Of a DNA stretch of 64,000 nt, positions 8,024 to 16,852 are shown piece by piece. The translations under genes and the position numbers were made by a program. The notes below the pieces were generated by a model, which did no database searches, had not been told where the DNA came from, and saw nothing but the letters and a program-made list of their open reading frames with translations. Within the stretch, counting starts at the first letter, position 1, and every line of letters starts with the position of its first letter. Source of the DNA: Ignavibacteriota bacterium (GTDB taxonomy: Bacteria > Bacteroidota > Ignavibacteria > Ignavibacteriales > Melioribacteraceae); assembly GCA_013112585.1 (NCBI GenBank), contig JABFGH010000009.1, positions 62,001 through 126,000 on the forward strand, written 5' to 3'.

Positions 8024-9754
8024 ATGAATCTTAAAAAACAAATTAGTTCTGCACTCATAATTCCAATTTTGCTGCTTTCAATTTTCGTTTCAACAAGCTG
8101 CACGCAAAAAGAATACGCGAAACTTGTAGTGATTAATGGTAACGTTGCAACAATGGATGATACAAACAAAACCGCCGAAGCCATTGCTGTAAAGGGCGAT
8201 ACAATATTTGCAGTTGGAACAAATCAGGCAATTAAAAAATTAATTGGCGACAGCACAAAAGTAATTGATGCAGAAGGCAAATTTGTTATGCCGGGATTTA
8301 TTGAAAGTCATGCACATTTTTTAAGCTTAGGAAGATCAAAAAAACAGCTTGATTTAACCGGCGCAAGAAGCTGGCAGGAAATTGTTTTGCTCGTTGCCCA
8401 GGCTGCCGATAATGCTTTACCTGGCGAGTGGGTAATCGGCAGAGGGTGGCATCAGGAAAAATGGAATTCAGTTCCCGAACCCAATGTTAACGGCTACCCA
8501 TTCCATGACCAATTAAGCGCAGCATCTCCGAACAATCCCGTTTTGTTAACACACGCAAGCGGTCATGCACTTTTTGCAAATAGGTTGGCGATGGAATTAG
8601 CCGAAATAAATAATGAAACCCCAAATCCATCCGGCGGAAATATTGTTCGAAACAAAAACGGACGGGCAATTGGTGTGTTTGAAGAAAATGCCGAGGGACT
8701 GATTTATGAAGCAAGAAATAAAGTAAGCATCGATAAATCAAGAGCGGAAAAAATTGAAGAGATTAAAAAAATAGTTGCACTGGCAGAAAAAGAAAGTTTT
8801 TCGAAAGGCATTACAACCTTTCATGATGCAGGTGAAACCTTTGAAGAAATTGATTACCTCAAACAAATTGCAGACGAAGGTAATTTGAATATCCGGCTTT
8901 ATGTAATAGTTGGCGAAAGCAATAAAGCATTGAAGGATAAACTGCAAGATTACCGAATGATCGGTTATGCTAATAATCATTTAACCGTACGGGCAATTAA
9001 GCAATATATTGACGGCGCACTCGGCTCCCGCGGTGCATGGCTTTTAATGGAATATGCCGACTTGCCCGACTCTAAAGGACAAAATGTAAACAGCTTAAAA
9101 TATTTAAGCGAAACGGCAGAGATTGCCGCCGGTAATGGATTCCAGCTTTGCACACACGCAATTGGTGATAGAGGTGTTAGAGAAATTTTAAATATTTATG
9201 AAAAAGAAATCGAGCAATCAGAAACAGAAAATGATTTTAGATGGAGAATTGAACACTCGCAGCATATCAGCAGAGAGGATATTTCCCGTTATAAGGATTT
9301 AAATGTTATCGCCGCTATGCAGGGTATTCACTGTACATCAGATGCAATTTTTGTTTTAAAGCGATTGGGAAATTTGCGTGCAAAGGAAGGAGCCTATGTT
9401 TGGCGCAAACTTCTTGATGCCGGCGTAACTATCTGCAACGGAACAGATGCCCCGGTTGAAGATGTAAGTCCGATTAACTCTTTTTACGCAAGTGTTACCA
9501 GAAAACTTTCAACCGGAAATACATTTTTCCCCGATCAGAAAATGACGAGAGAAGAAGCGCTGAAAAGCTACACAATGAATGGAGCTTTTGCAGCGTTTGA
9601 GGAAGAGATCAAAGGCTCAATAACAAAAGGAAAGTTAGCCGATATTACAATTCTCTCTAACGATTTATTAAAAGTACCCGATGAAGAATTGTTAAATACA
9701 GAAGTACTTTACACAATTGTCGGCGGTGAAGTTAAGTATCAGAAAAAGAGGTAA
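8024..9754 (+). CDS. exported amidohydrolase (YtcJ-like, Amidohydro_3)
   Basis: Metal-dependent hydrolase of 576 residues, anchored as a lipoprotein: signal peptide followed by the lipobox STSC near residue 25. The amidohydrolase barrel shows VMPGFIESHAHF (metal-binding HxH), later histidines in LCTHAIGDRGV and RIEHSQHI, and a terminal aspartate motif in CNGTDAPVEDVSP. This is the YtcJ/Amidohydro_3 pattern, related to N-substituted formamide deformylase and periplasmic amidases. The substrate is unknown, probably an amide or cyclic amide from outside the cell. It seems to be transcribed alone and is followed directly by a tandem repeat block. Confidence 0.9.
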   Translation: MNLKKQISSALIIPILLLSIFVSTSCTQKEYAKLVVINGNVATMDDTNKTAEAIAVKGDTIFAVGTNQAIKKLIGDSTKVIDAEGKFVMPGFIESHAHFLSLGRSKKQLDLTGARSWQEIVLLVAQAADNALPGEWVIGRGWHQEKWNSVPEPNVNGYPFHDQLSAASPNNPVLLTHASGHALFANRLAMELAEINNETPNPSGGNIVRNKNGRAIGVFEENAEGLIYEARNKVSIDKSRAEKIEEIKKIVALAEKESFSKGITTFHDAGETFEEIDYLKQIADEGNLNIRLYVIVGESNKALKDKLQDYRMIGYANNHLTVRAIKQYIDGALGSRGAWLLMEYADLPDSKGQNVNSLKYLSETAEIAAGNGFQLCTHAIGDRGVREILNIYEKEIEQSETENDFRWRIEHSQHISREDISRYKDLNVIAAMQGIHCTSDAIFVLKRLGNLRAKEGAYVWRKLLDAGVTICNGTDAPVEDVSPINSFYASVTRKLSTGNTFFPDQKMTREEALKSYTMNGAFAAFEEEIKGSITKGKLADITILSNDLLKVPDEELLNTEVLYTIVGGEVKYQKKR

Positions 9755-10245
9755 AAGAAAAAGCAAAATGATACAAATCAAAAATCACGCATCGTTAATC
9801 GGTGTTCTTAAATCAAAGAGATCAATAGTTGATCCATTGGAAAAAAAAGATTTAAGAATAAAGATTGTTGATTTTAGATTTAAGAAGTAAAAGAAAAAAC
9901 AAAATTATACAGATCAAAAATCACAAATCGCTAATCGGTGTTCTGAGATCAAGGAGATCAAGTGTTGATCTATAAGAAAAAATGATTTAAGAATAATGAT
10001 TGTAGATTTAAGAAGAAAAAGCAAAATGATACAGATCAAAATTCACAAATCGTTAATCGGTGTTCTGAAATCAGGGGGATCAAGTGTTAATCTATAAGAA
10101 AAAATGATTAAAGAATAACGCCTGCATGCCGGTAGGCAGGATTGTTGATTTTTGATTTGAGAAGTAAAAACAAAATTATACACATCAAAAATCACAAATC
10201 GTTAATCGATATTCTGAGATCAAGTATTGCTCCATAAGATAAAAA
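9755..10245 (+). repeat. four tandem repeats of about 120-150 bp
   Basis: Four copies of one unit start with an AAAAT-ATAC anchor at 9765, 9901, 10023 and 10172. Each contains the run AAATCACAAATCGTTAATCG with small changes and a TTCTGAGATCA-like segment. Much of each unit is itself a degenerate 7-base NNNNATC array. Units 1 and 2 lack, and unit 3 contains, a 20-bp palindrome (10121-10140), which dates that insertion after the duplications. No gene is seen in 9755-10317. Confidence 0.85.
10121..10140. repeat. REP-like palindrome inside a tandem repeat unit
   Basis: Twenty bases with arms CCTGC and GCAGG around TGCCGGTA. The sister repeat units run straight from AAGAATAANG to ATTGT at this place, so the boundaries of the insertion are visible. 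A related palindrome is at 10262-10279. Confidence 0.75.
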
Positions 10246-10317
10246 AGTTTTTAAAATAGGTCTGCCTTCCGGTAGGTAGATCCATGACACAATTAACAAT
10301 AATAATATAAGGTAGAT

Positions 10318-10695
10318 ATGAAAATAGAAGTATCAAACGGCGAACTGGTTGACAAGGTCAGCATTCTTTCAATCAAGTTGAAAAAAATAAAAAACAAAGA
10401 GAAGCTGAAGAATATTCAAAAGGAATATGATTTGCTTTTTGAAGACATGAAAAAACTTGGCATTACCGAAGAAACGGAAGAGTACAAAAAGCTGATTGAA
10501 GTAAATACCGATCTTTGGGAAATTGAAGACCGTATAAGAATAAAAGAATCAAAAAAAGAATTTGATGATGAATTTATTGAGCTTGCCCGCTCTGTCTATT
10601 TTCAAAATGATATACGGTTCGACTTAAAAACCGCAGTTAATAAAAACACTTCATCATCACTGATTGAAGAAAAGGAATATGTAAAGTATAAGTGA
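10318..10695 (+). CDS. DUF6165 family protein
   Basis: A 125-residue, charged, mostly helical protein that begins with the family hallmark MKIEVSNGELVDKVSILSIKL and contains the later block DLWEIEDRIRIKE. It matches what I know as DUF6165, often seen near glycosyltransferase or surface-polysaccharide genes; the function is unknown. Its TGA overlaps the ATG of the next gene, so it is translationally coupled to a PLP enzyme rather than to sugar genes. A strong upstream sequence (AAGGTAG) fits the ATG at 10318. Confidence 0.8.
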   Translation: MKIEVSNGELVDKVSILSIKLKKIKNKEKLKNIQKEYDLLFEDMKKLGITEETEEYKKLIEVNTDLWEIEDRIRIKESKKEFDDEFIELARSVYFQNDIRFDLKTAVNKNTSSSLIEEKEYVKYK

Positions 10696-11633
10696 TGCCT
10701 CTATCACTAAACGATATTGAACAGCACGCAAACAAAAACAAAACAATTCTTCAAGAAGTGGAGCTTCCCGGACTAACCTCCCGTCCAACAGTTTACTTAA
10801 AAAGGGAGGACTTAATTCATCATGAAATTTCCGGCAACAAGTGGCACAAATTAAAATACAACTTAGTAGAAGCCGGCACTCAAGGATGTAGAACTATTCT
10901 AACATTTGGCGGAGCTTACTCAAATCACATTCATGCCGTTGCATCAGCGGGAAGAATTTTGGGATTTAACACAATTGGAATTATCCGGGGCGAAGAACAT
11001 CGCCCATTAAACCCGACCCTGGAACATGCAGTAAAATGCGGAATGAAATTAATTTATCTCGATAGAACAACTTACCGAAAAAGAAACGAGCCGAAATTTC
11101 AAAATGAGCTGAAAGAAAAATTTGGAAATGTTTATGTTGTTCCGGAAGGCGGTACAAATTCTTTAGCTGTAAAAGGCGCAAGTGAAATAATGACTGATAT
11201 AAACATTGACTACAATTACATTTGCACTGCCGTTGGAACCGGCGGAACACTTTCCGGATTGATCTGCGGTGCTAAAGGCAAGGGCACTGTGCTTGGGTTT
11301 TCAATTTTAAAAGGGGGCGCGTTTCTGATTGATGAAGTTGCAAGCCATGTTAAAAACTTTTCCGGTAATAGTTTTAGTAATTGGAAAATAAATCTCGATT
11401 ACCACTTCGGCGGATATGCAAAAATTAATTCTGAGTTAGTAAAGTTCATTCATGATTTTGAAAACTTGAACGGAATTCCCCTTGACCCAATCTACACCGG
11501 CAAAATGCTTTACGGAATTTGTGATTTAATAAAGCAGGAAAGATTTGGCGTTGATGATGTTATTGTTGCAATACACACCGGCGGACTGCAAGGTGTTGAG
11601 GGAATGAGGGGGAAGATGGCAAATCATCAATAA
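10695..11633 (+). CDS. PLP-dependent D-cysteine desulfhydrase / ACC deaminase family
   Basis: Fold-type II PLP enzyme of 312 residues. The cofactor lysine is in EISGNKWHKLKYN, followed by the substrate-contact loop TFGGAYSNHIHAVA and the glycine loop GTGGTLSGLI. Members deaminate 1-aminocyclopropane-1-carboxylate or desulfurise D-cysteine. A GTG at 10692 is also possible, but the ATG at 10695 overlaps the upstream stop as TGATG and is preferred. The pairing with a DUF6165 gene is conserved here only by overlap; I cannot say which substrate is used. Confidence 0.88.
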   Translation: MPLSLNDIEQHANKNKTILQEVELPGLTSRPTVYLKREDLIHHEISGNKWHKLKYNLVEAGTQGCRTILTFGGAYSNHIHAVASAGRILGFNTIGIIRGEEHRPLNPTLEHAVKCGMKLIYLDRTTYRKRNEPKFQNELKEKFGNVYVVPEGGTNSLAVKGASEIMTDINIDYNYICTAVGTGGTLSGLICGAKGKGTVLGFSILKGGAFLIDEVASHVKNFSGNSFSNWKINLDYHFGGYAKINSELVKFIHDFENLNGIPLDPIYTGKMLYGICDLIKQERFGVDDVIVAIHTGGLQGVEGMRGKMANHQ

Positions 11634-11700
11634 TACAGTTTCAAAGATATTTTTTCTTGGGTGTCGAGGATCACTCCTAGACACAGAAAATAGAGCTTAC

Positions 11701-11978
11701 TTTAACCCGAATTATGCATTAGAAGTAATTTATAAAACCTAATTAAAAATTGTCATTTTAATTGCACCGTCATTCCTGCCCGTCCGGCAGGCGGGTATGA
11801 CGGTGGTAAAAAATAAGAAATATGAGGGGACTTTAGCCCGCCTTTGCCGGTGGGCAGGCCCAAAACCTTTTGGGTTAAAACCCAATGTACTTGTTTGCTC
11901 AATCCCGCCTGCCGGACGGGCAGGATTCACGGAGCTAAAGCACCGTGCAATTTTCTCTTTTGCATAATTTGGGTTTAA
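11701..11978. mobile_element. MITE-like element, copy 1
   Basis: A 278-bp non-coding element with imperfect 18-bp terminal inverted repeats: TTTAACCCGAATTATGCA at the left and TGCATAATTTGGGTTTAA at the right. Inside are several small palindromes (CCTGCCCGTCCGGCAGGCGGG, GCACCGTGC-like). A second copy lies at 24927-25182 in the same orientation, with the same order of internal segments. It fills the gap 11634-12029, which holds no gene. Confidence 0.8.
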
Positions 11979-12029
11979 CACGCTAAAAACGTTTACCCTT
12001 CTCAACGTTTTAACGTTTTCACATAATAC

Positions 12030-12452
12030 TTATTCTTTCGTAAGCTCAAATTCTTTTTCAGCAGTAACCGTGCGTTGAGATAAATTATCATCAACAATAA
12101 AAACAATTTTATATTTACCCACAGCAAAAGAAGAATCAATTTCAATTTGAGTTTCTAAGGGAAGGTCCATCATCTCTTCTTCGCGTGTTTCATCCATTAA
12201 ACCATAATCAACATCGCTTAGTGTATCTGCGGCAGGAGTAATTAAATTGATTGTGTAGGAGAGTTTTGCATTGTAATTATCATCATCATCTTCCACTTGT
12301 GTAAAACCCTTTACACGGGCGGAGGCGTTTAGCTCCCAGCTCTCTTCCAAATAAAATGCAAAAGCTTCTTCGGAGAAAAGCTCTAATTTTTCCTGCTTCT
12401 TAGTACATGAAAAGAATGTTAATGTGATAAATATTAATATTAGTTTTTTCAT
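12030..12452 (-). CDS. small lipoprotein of unknown function
   Basis: A 140-residue acidic lipoprotein: MKKLILIFITLTFFSC gives a typical signal peptide with the lipobox cysteine at residue 16. The rest is predicted beta-rich with an acidic stretch (VEDDDDNYN) and an ending of alternating strands (KYKIVFIVDDN), like a small Ig-like or immunoglobulin-fold periplasmic domain. A start five residues upstream (12467) is possible, but 12452 gives the better signal. No family recognised. An octamer AACGTTTT array lies about 8 bases after its stop. Confidence 0.7.
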   Translation of the reverse strand: MKKLILIFITLTFFSCTKKQEKLELFSEEAFAFYLEESWELNASARVKGFTQVEDDDDNYNAKLSYTINLITPAADTLSDVDYGLMDETREEEMMDLPLETQIEIDSSFAVGKYKIVFIVDDNLSQRTVTAEKEFELTKE

Positions 12453-12497
12453 AAATTCAACCCGCAAAACATTTAATGAAATTATCTTAAAAAGAAA

Positions 12498-12556
12498 ATT
12501 GCACGGTGCTTCAGTTCCGTGAACATTGATACCGGTAGAGGCGGGCTAAAGCCCTG
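12498..12556 (-). repeat. partial relative of the MITE-like element
   Basis: Contains GCACGGTGCTT...CCGTGAA and GGCGGGCTAAAGCCC, which match internal segments of the elements at 11701 and 24927 in the opposite orientation. No terminal repeats are found, so it looks like a fragment. Confidence 0.5.
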
Positions 12557-12575
12557 CTTGCTTTTCTTGGATTTT

Positions 12576-12599
12576 AACTCCGGCAAAAATGCCGGAGTT
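12576..12599. terminator. strong hairpin after serC
   Basis: Perfect 10-bp arms AACTCCGGCA and TGCCGGAGTT around AAAA, 16 bases beyond the serC stop. The following T-tract is weak on both strands, so it could be a repeat palindrome rather than a terminator. Confidence 0.45.
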
Positions 12600-12614
12600 A
12601 TTAATTAATATGGC

Positions 12615-13700
12615 TTAATTATTTACTTTAAAATTTTTCATAAACTCAACCAAATCTTCAACGCCTTTTTTAGGGAAAGCGTTATAGATTGATGCTCTTA
12701 ATCCGCCTACGGAACGGTGACCTTTTAATCCGGAAAAACCTTTATCCGCTGCCTCGGAAATAAGTTTCTTTTCTAAATCTTCGTTCGGTAATCTAAAAGT
12801 TACATTCATTAATGACCTGTCTTCTTTAGCGGCAGTGCCTGAAAAATAGCCGCCGCTTGCATCCATAAAATCATATAGCAAAGCGGCTTTTTCTAAATTC
12901 ATTTTATACATTACATCCAATCCGCCTAAACCGATTAACCATTTTGCAACCAAGCCAATAATGTATATGCCGTAGGTTGATGGAGTGTTGTACATTGAAT
13001 CTTTTTCAACATGAGTGTTGTAGTTTAGGTATGTGTGTAAATCGGCAGGGGCTCTATCAAGTAAGTTCTTTTTAATAATTACTAAAGCCACACCGGCAGG
13101 ACCCATATTTTTTTGAGCGCCTGCGTAGATCAAGCCATATTTGTTAACATCAATTTTTTTATGAAGAATATCAGAAGAAGCATCGCAAACTAAGGGAACA
13201 TCGCCAACTGAAGGTTCGGCGCTGAACTGTGTTCCGAAGATTGTGTTGTTAGATGTAAAATGAACATACGAGGCTTCAGCATCTAATTTCATGTCTTCCT
13301 GTTTTGGAATGTTATTAAAATTTGATTCCTCTGAGCTTGCAGCAATATTAACATCACCAACCCGCTTAGCTTCTTTAACTGCTTTTTTAGACCATGAACC
13401 TGTAACAATATAATCGGCTTTATTATTAGGAGCCATAATATTTAACGGCACCATTGAAAACTGTAATGTTGCTCCGCCTTGTAAAAAGAGCACGGCATAA
13501 TCATCACCGATATTAAGCAGCGTCCTAATATCTCTTTCAGCAGCTTTAATTATATCATCGTAAGTTTTTGAGCGGTGACTCATTTCCATCACCGACATGC
13601 CCGTACCTTTGTAAGAAACAAAATCTTCCTTTGCTTCTTTAAGAACATCTAAAGGCAAAATAGCAGGACCCGCACTGAAATTATAAATTCTGTTTTCCAT
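12615..13700 (-). CDS. serC: phosphoserine aminotransferase
   Basis: Converts 3-phosphohydroxypyruvate and glutamate to O-phospho-L-serine in serine synthesis. The 361-residue length is normal. Diagnostic blocks are NFSAGPAILPLDVL at the start, the MSHRSK substrate motif, LFLQGGATLQFS, and YAGAQKNMGPAGV with the PLP lysine; it ends with RSVGGLRASIYNA. It is 27 bases downstream of the DUF1015 gene and presumably co-transcribed; serA is not in the window. Cytosolic. Confidence 0.97.
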   Translation of the reverse strand: MENRIYNFSAGPAILPLDVLKEAKEDFVSYKGTGMSVMEMSHRSKTYDDIIKAAERDIRTLLNIGDDYAVLFLQGGATLQFSMVPLNIMAPNNKADYIVTGSWSKKAVKEAKRVGDVNIAASSEESNFNNIPKQEDMKLDAEASYVHFTSNNTIFGTQFSAEPSVGDVPLVCDASSDILHKKIDVNKYGLIYAGAQKNMGPAGVALVIIKKNLLDRAPADLHTYLNYNTHVEKDSMYNTPSTYGIYIIGLVAKWLIGLGGLDVMYKMNLEKAALLYDFMDASGGYFSGTAAKEDRSLMNVTFRLPNEDLEKKLISEAADKGFSGLKGHRSVGGLRASIYNAFPKKGVEDLVEFMKNFKVNN

Positions 13701-13727
13701 TATCTTTTTCCTTATTTAAATCATTTA

Positions 13728-14960
13728 TTAAATAGTATGAACAACTAATCCATCTCTCAATTTAGGTTCGAACCAGGTTGATTTTGGGGGCATTGTTTCG
13801 CCTGCATCGGAAATATTTATTAAATCCTGAACTGCAACCGGGTACATTGAAAACGCAGCAGAGGCTTTGCCGTTATTAACCAGCTTTTCCAATTCCTCCG
13901 TTCCCCTTATGCCACCTATAAAATCTACGTTTGTATCGGTTCTAATATCTTCAACACCAAGTATTGGTTTTAGTAAAAAATTCTGCAGCAGACTAACATC
14001 AAGTTTATCGCCAACAGCATCACCGGGAACAACATTACTGTTTGGTTTTAATAAGTACCAATTATTTTCGATGTACATACACATTGTTTTTCTTTCTTTA
14101 GGCGAAGCAAAATCACATGGTTCAACATCAAAATATTGTTTTACTTTTTCAATAAAGCCAGCGGTGCTCATTCCTTTTAAGTCAAATACCACACGATTGT
14201 AAGGAAGTATCTTTAATTCCTCTGCGGGAAAAAGAACTGCAAGAAAATAGTTGTATTCTTCGGTTCCGTTATGACTTGAGTTATTATCCATTTTAACTTT
14301 TTGCGAACGGCTTGCACTTGCAGCACGGTGATGACCATCAGCTATGTATAAATTTTTAACCTTTGCAATTTCACTTATAACAGTCTCGTTATAATCTTCG
14401 GGCATAATCCAAACGGTGTGTTTAATTCCATCGGGAGCGGTAAAATCATAAATGGGATTAGTTTTCATTGTACTTTTAACCACATCATTAACTTCGGCAA
14501 CACCTTTGTAAGTTAAAAATACAGCGCCGGTTTGTGCATTGGTATTTACTATGTGATTTGTTCTATCATCTTCTTTAACTTTACGGGTCTTCTCGTGCTT
14601 CATTATAACATCATTATTATAATCTTCTGATGAAAATGTAGCCGCGATACCAACTTGTTCCTGTTCGCCCATTATTAATTTGTAAACATAAAAGCCGGGG
14701 CGTTCTTCTTGAATAAGAGGAGCTTCGGCTTTTAATCTTTTAAAGTTTTCCGATGCCTTTTTATAAACCTCTTCGGCATACGGATTAACATCACTGTCCA
14801 GTTCAATTTCGGAACGTGTTACACGCAGAAAGCTTAACGGATTACCTTTTGCAAGCTCTGCGGCTTCCTCTCTATTCACAACATCATAAGGAACGCTTGC
14901 TACAAGATGTGCAACTTTATCTAAAGGTCTTACGGCTCTAAAGGGTCTTATTACTGCCAT
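13728..14960 (-). CDS. DUF1015 family protein, serine-locus associated
   Basis: A 410-residue protein matching DUF1015, starting AVIRPFRAVRP with the VASVPYDVV block and carrying KHEKTRKVKEDDR and the central motif IADGHHRAASAS. DUF1015 genes commonly accompany serA/serC in Bacteroidota and Firmicutes, as here. The DGHHRxxA motif resembles the G-x-R-R/H-R motif of ParB-fold proteins, a fold that includes the archaeal serine kinase SerK, so a role in phosphoserine metabolism is plausible but unproven. It is the first gene of the serC operon. Confidence 0.85.
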   Translation of the reverse strand: MAVIRPFRAVRPLDKVAHLVASVPYDVVNREEAAELAKGNPLSFLRVTRSEIELDSDVNPYAEEVYKKASENFKRLKAEAPLIQEERPGFYVYKLIMGEQEQVGIAATFSSEDYNNDVIMKHEKTRKVKEDDRTNHIVNTNAQTGAVFLTYKGVAEVNDVVKSTMKTNPIYDFTAPDGIKHTVWIMPEDYNETVISEIAKVKNLYIADGHHRAASASRSQKVKMDNNSSHNGTEEYNYFLAVLFPAEELKILPYNRVVFDLKGMSTAGFIEKVKQYFDVEPCDFASPKERKTMCMYIENNWYLLKPNSNVVPGDAVGDKLDVSLLQNFLLKPILGVEDIRTDTNVDFIGGIRGTEELEKLVNNGKASAAFSMYPVAVQDLINISDAGETMPPKSTWFEPKLRDGLVVHTI

Positions 14961-15214
14961 AATTTCTCCTAAATTTTTAATTGTTATTTTACCGCCGGGT
15001 TTACTTTTTTATAACGATAAAAAGATGAAAATTACTTAAATGAACTAATTAAAAATATTAAATGGCATTGTCATTCCCAAAATATATTTTTCTTTTGATT
15101 TTATAATCCGTCTTAATTTTTTTGTTTGAATAGAGATTTATTTAGCCGAAAAATAATTTACATAAAGTTGTTATATTTAATAACTCATTTTAGAAGATAT
15201 TCAACAAATACAGT

Positions 15215-16825
15215 ATGCATTTTTCAAATAGATTTATTATCACTTTTATTTTAATTACAGCAATTTTCAGCAGCGTGCAGGCTCAAAGCCGGTTAAAAAT
15301 TTCTGTTAATATAGGCGGTAAAACAGAACGGGTATCCTTTTTTATTAAAAGAGGGAATGTATTTGTATCGAGCCGGGAGTTAGGGCAGGTTTTAGCAAAC
15401 AATATTTACTACAACGATACAGCATCAAAGCTTGAAATAAAATTTCCGAACAGAACATTAAAAATTACATCAAACAATCGATTTGTTGTTTTAACCAACC
15501 GAAGCAGCGGTTTAAAACAAATCTTTCAAGCACCGGTTTCCGGAATTAAACGGGATGACGATATTTATATTCCTATCGAAAGTTATGTTGAGTACTTGAG
15601 TTTGGCGAGTGAGCAGGAGGTAATTTTTGATAACGGCAGAAAACATTTAATGGTAACGGATAACAAAATTAAAGTTCATGATGTTTTTGATAAACCGGCG
15701 CCAATAAATTTAGACCCATCCAACTATTCAAAAGCCACCGCAGAAAATATTAATTCAGCTTTTGATGTGTATGGTTTAGATGTTGAAGAAAAATCTAACG
15801 GAACATTAATACGTGTAAAATCTAATAAGCGGATTATTAGATTCAGCAGTTCTATCAGCGAAGGAATACTTTATTTGTTTTTATCAGGAGTGAGCGTTGA
15901 CCCCATTGTAGAAAAAGAATCGAAGCCGGTAGGGTTTGTAAGGAATGTTAAACGAAAACAGATAGCCGGCAATATTCAAATTCAATTTAAACTGCGCGGT
16001 GATTACAGAGATTCCGAAGCGTTTCAGGATCCGGACGGAAACGATATTCTAATTACTATACGAAATAATGTTGAAACAAACAGCCGCGACCTGCTGACCG
16101 AAATTAATAAATGGAAACTTGACGCAGTGGTTATTGATGCGGGTCATGGCGGCAGAGACCCCGGCGCTATTGGCATTACCGGACTGTATGAGAAAAAGGT
16201 TAACCTGGGCATTGCTCTTAAGCTGGGTAAACTTATTGAAGAAAACCTTGACAGCGTTAAGGTTATTTATACACGCAAGACTGACAAATTTGTTGAGCTT
16301 TTTAAGCGGGGGAAAATTGCCAACGAGAATAACGGCAAATTATTTATTTCAATTCACTGCAATTCACTTGGCAAAAAAAGACCTGACGTAAGCGGGTTTG
16401 AAGTTTATCTTTTGAGACCGGGGCGAACCGAAGAAGCAATTGCAATTGCAGAATTTGAAAACAGTGTAATTGAATATGAAGAAGACCCGACAAAATATAA
16501 GGAGTTAACAGACGAAAATTTTATTCTGGTTTCAATGGCTCACTCATCTTATATGCGTTACTCCGAAAAATTTTCCGATGTACTTAATCAAAGATGGAAA
16601 TTGGATGTGGGTATTAAATCACGCGGAATTAAGCAGGCGGGGTTTTATGTTCTCGTCGGCGCATCAATGCCCGGCGTGCTTATTGAATCGGGTTATTTAT
16701 CTAACCGCTCCGATGAAAAATACCTAAAGAGCCAGCGCGGACAAAAAGAAATAGCCGAAGCGATATTTAATGCAATAAAGGAGTATAAAGTTTATTATGA
16801 TTCGTCTTTTGAAACGGAAGGGTGA
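15215..16825 (+). CDS. N-acetylmuramoyl-L-alanine amidase (Amidase_3)
   Basis: Cell-wall hydrolase that cuts the amide bond between muramic acid and the peptide. Of its 536 residues, 1-23 are a signal peptide ending AQS; 30-150 resemble a copper-amine-oxidase-N-like domain; 160-280 look like an AMIN-type beta domain; and 305-530 are the zinc amidase, with VIDAGHGGRDPGAIG, the glutamate in LYEKKVNLGIA, SIHCNS and the catalytic VLIESGYLSN. Periplasmic, likely in cell separation. Transcribed divergently from DUF1015-serC. A small palindrome (16828-16840) follows its stop. Confidence 0.93.
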   Translation: MHFSNRFIITFILITAIFSSVQAQSRLKISVNIGGKTERVSFFIKRGNVFVSSRELGQVLANNIYYNDTASKLEIKFPNRTLKITSNNRFVVLTNRSSGLKQIFQAPVSGIKRDDDIYIPIESYVEYLSLASEQEVIFDNGRKHLMVTDNKIKVHDVFDKPAPINLDPSNYSKATAENINSAFDVYGLDVEEKSNGTLIRVKSNKRIIRFSSSISEGILYLFLSGVSVDPIVEKESKPVGFVRNVKRKQIAGNIQIQFKLRGDYRDSEAFQDPDGNDILITIRNNVETNSRDLLTEINKWKLDAVVIDAGHGGRDPGAIGITGLYEKKVNLGIALKLGKLIEENLDSVKVIYTRKTDKFVELFKRGKIANENNGKLFISIHCNSLGKKRPDVSGFEVYLLRPGRTEEAIAIAEFENSVIEYEEDPTKYKELTDENFILVSMAHSSYMRYSEKFSDVLNQRWKLDVGIKSRGIKQAGFYVLVGASMPGVLIESGYLSNRSDEKYLKSQRGQKEIAEAIFNAIKEYKVYYDSSFETEG

Positions 16826-16827
16826 AA

Positions 16828-16840
16828 CCTGCCGGCAGGC
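16828..16840. repeat. REP-like palindrome CCTGCCGGCAGG
   Basis: Perfect 12-base palindrome two bases after the amidase stop and just before the ribosome binding site of the next gene; same family as 10121, 50045 and 53752. Confidence 0.55.
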
Positions 16841-16852
16841 AAGAGGAAATAA

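Noticed and set aside
9755-10245. Possible CRISPR array
   Set aside because: Unit spacing is uneven (136, 122, 149), the whole unit including the would-be spacers is repeated, and no cas gene is near.
11739-12005. 88-codon minus-strand open frame
   Set aside because: Lies inside the MITE-like element; its codons come from palindromes, and copy 2 of the element does not keep the frame.
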